Shown piece by piece: positions 24,209 to 25,365 of a stretch of DNA of 25,365 nucleotides. The notes beneath the pieces are model-generated. The model searched no databases and was not told where the DNA came from. It saw only the letters and a list, made by a program, of their open reading frames with translations. The stretch is taken from assembly GCA_046726955.1 (NCBI GenBank), contig JBKPBQ010000581.1, positions 1 through 25,365 of the forward strand, read 5' to 3'. The translations under genes and the position numbers were made by a program. The DNA is from CAVPGH01 sp046726955 (lineage in GTDB: Bacteria; Acidobacteriota; Vicinamibacteria; Fen-336). How positions within the stretch are numbered: the stretch's first letter is position 1; each line of letters begins with the position of its first letter.

Positions 24209-25365
24209 TCACCGCTCGACGCGGGACCCGTCCACGGCGGGTGCGTCGCCGGCCGCGGCTTCCGGCACCAGCGTCCAGCCCGTGTCGGGGAACTGCCTCG
24301 GATCGAGCGGGGCGCGTCTCGTCATCGTGATGCCGTTCATGTACCAGACGAGAAGATCACCGGTGATGCGGTCGTGCCAGAGGATGTCCGTCTGGCCGTC
24401 TCCGTCGAGGTCCGCCACTCGCGCGACCTGCCAGCGCGGGTCGACGACGCGCGGGGCGAGCAGAGCGCTCCTGCCGGCCACCTTGGTTCCCTTCATGAAC
24501 CAGACCTGCAACTCGCCGGTCCGCGGATGGCGCCAGAGGATGTCGGCCCCTCCATCGCCGTCGAAGTCCGCGAGGCCCTCGATCCGCCAGCCCGCTTCGG
24601 TGTTGGTCCCGACTGCGATGCGGGTGCCGCGGAGGACCGTCGCGCCGTCCATCAGCCACGCGTGGAGAGCTCCGCGCTGCGGGTCGTGCCAGAGGATGTC
24701 GGCCTTCCCGTCACCGTCGAGGTCGGCGACACCCGCGATCTGCCAGCCGAGGCCCAGGCGCGCGCGCGACACCGCGACGTCGTCGACGCGGGAGATCTGG
24801 TTCATGAGCCACACGCGGAGATCGCCCGTCTTCAGGTTCTGCCAGAGGATGTCGCTGTGGCCGTCGCCGTCGAAATCCGCCACGCCGCGGACCTGCCAGC
24901 TGGGGTCGGCGGGACCGTCCGGCGTGATGTCGGGGTCGGCCTTCATCGCACCGCGGTCGAGCAGCCAGCTCTTGAGCTGACCCGTTCTCTGGTTGTGCCA
25001 GAGCAGGTCCGGCTTCCCATCGCCGTCGAAGTCACCGGGCGGCGGCGGCGTGACGCTGGATCCTCCGGGTCCGTCTCCTGCCTTCGAGCTGTCGGCCGCG
25101 GCGGTCGAGGAACCGGCCGCGACCTTGTTGAAGGTGGCAGTGACCCACTTGGCCGCGGCCATCGTGACCCGGCACGGCCCGCTCCCGTAGCAGGCCCCGG
25201 TCCATCGGTAGAAGGACGAGCCGGACGACGCGGACGGGCTGAGGGTTACCAGGGTTCCCGAGCTGTAGCTCTGCGAGCAGTCGGAGCCGCAGCTGATCCC
25301 CGCGGGAGCGGAGGTCACGGTGCCCGCACCGGTGCCCGCCTTGCCGACCGTAAGCGTAGGTTTCG
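24209..25365 (-). CDS. Secreted InlB-like/VCBS repeat protein (5' partial, runs off window)
   Basis: The frame is open through the window edge (KPTLTVGKAGTGAGTV precedes the internal GTG at 25318), so the N-terminus lies beyond 25365. Visible parts: one InlB-like repeat (SAPAGISCGSDCSQSYSSG, GACYGSGPCRV, WVTATF), a Ser/Ala/Pro linker (SSTAAADSSKAGDG, TPPPPG), and five VCBS/FG-GAP units with loops DFDGDGKPD, DFDGDGHSD, DLDGDGKAD, DFDGDGGAD and DLDGDGQTD, each followed by ILW and VWLM/AWLM-type strands. The arrangement, linker position and several phrases (ADPDITPDGPAD, WQVRGVAD, DLLVWYM) repeat the C-terminal third of the downstream beta-helix gene, so the two are paralogues sharing a duplicated module. 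Probably secreted; the nature of the missing N-terminal domain is unknown. Confidence 0.85.
   Translation of the reverse strand, partial: KPTLTVGKAGTGAGTVTSAPAGISCGSDCSQSYSSGTLVTLSPSASSGSSFYRWTGACYGSGPCRVTMAAAKWVTATFNKVAAGSSTAAADSSKAGDGPGGSSVTPPPPGDFDGDGKPDLLWHNQRTGQLKSWLLDRGAMKADPDITPDGPADPSWQVRGVADFDGDGHSDILWQNLKTGDLRVWLMNQISRVDDVAVSRARLGLGWQIAGVADLDGDGKADILWHDPQRGALHAWLMDGATVLRGTRIAVGTNTEAGWRIEGLADFDGDGGADILWRHPRTGELQVWFMKGTKVAGRSALLAPRVVDPRWQVARVADLDGDGQTDILWHDRITGDLLVWYMNGITMTRRAPLDPRQFPDTGWTLVPEAAAGDAPAVDGSRVER

Overview
The window is a chromosomal segment of a very GC-rich Gram-negative bacterium. Signal peptides, an outer-membrane beta-barrel, a chitobiase-like GH20 enzyme, a sulfatase, a winged-helix/TPR regulator relic and large secreted repeat proteins together fit a soil or sediment Acidobacteriota-like lineage. 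That placement is an inference from gene types; no rRNA or other phylogenetic marker is present, and a deltaproteobacterial or related lineage cannot be excluded. I see no tRNA, rRNA, CRISPR array, insertion sequence or phage gene. No stretch longer than about 270 bases is without a gene.

Layout. (1) 2-3151: the 3' part of a fatty-acid-hydroxylase/sterol-desaturase gene converging on a secreted GH20 beta-N-acetylhexosaminidase. (2) 3358-6746: a proton-translocating transhydrogenase operon with soluble PntA domain I and an unusual PntAB-PntB fusion, converging on a two-CBS-domain protein. (3) 6966-10795, minus strand: a histidine kinase with an ethylene-receptor-type membrane domain, a nitrilase-superfamily hydrolase and a two-domain N-acetylglutamate synthase; the last two are translationally coupled. 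(4) 11052-14410: a small basic protein, then a divergent marR-lon pair sharing one palindromic operator and overlapping promoters. (5) 14407-17549: two divergent disrupted genes, an arylsulfotransferase and a winged-helix/TPR regulator, each with frameshifts and an apparent internal deletion. (6) 17584-20696, minus strand: a sulfatase-family enzyme lacking the usual catalytic Cys/Ser motif, a GYD-domain protein and an outer-membrane beta-barrel. (7) 20779-25365, minus strand: two adjacent secreted proteins sharing an InlB-like repeat plus five-unit VCBS/FG-GAP C-terminal module; the second runs off the window edge.

How the genes fit together. Hexosaminidase, sulfatase-like protein, beta-helix protein, beta-barrel and the arylsulfotransferase relic suggest a saprophyte that handles extracellular glycans. 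The transhydrogenase, ArgA and Lon are housekeeping functions. The strongest points for a second look are the ethylene-binding-domain kinase (all copper/ethylene-site residues conserved in register with plant ETR1), the transhydrogenase fusion with an added linking helix, the apparently leaderless divergent marR/lon promoter, and the paired decay of the arylsulfotransferase and its neighbouring regulator.
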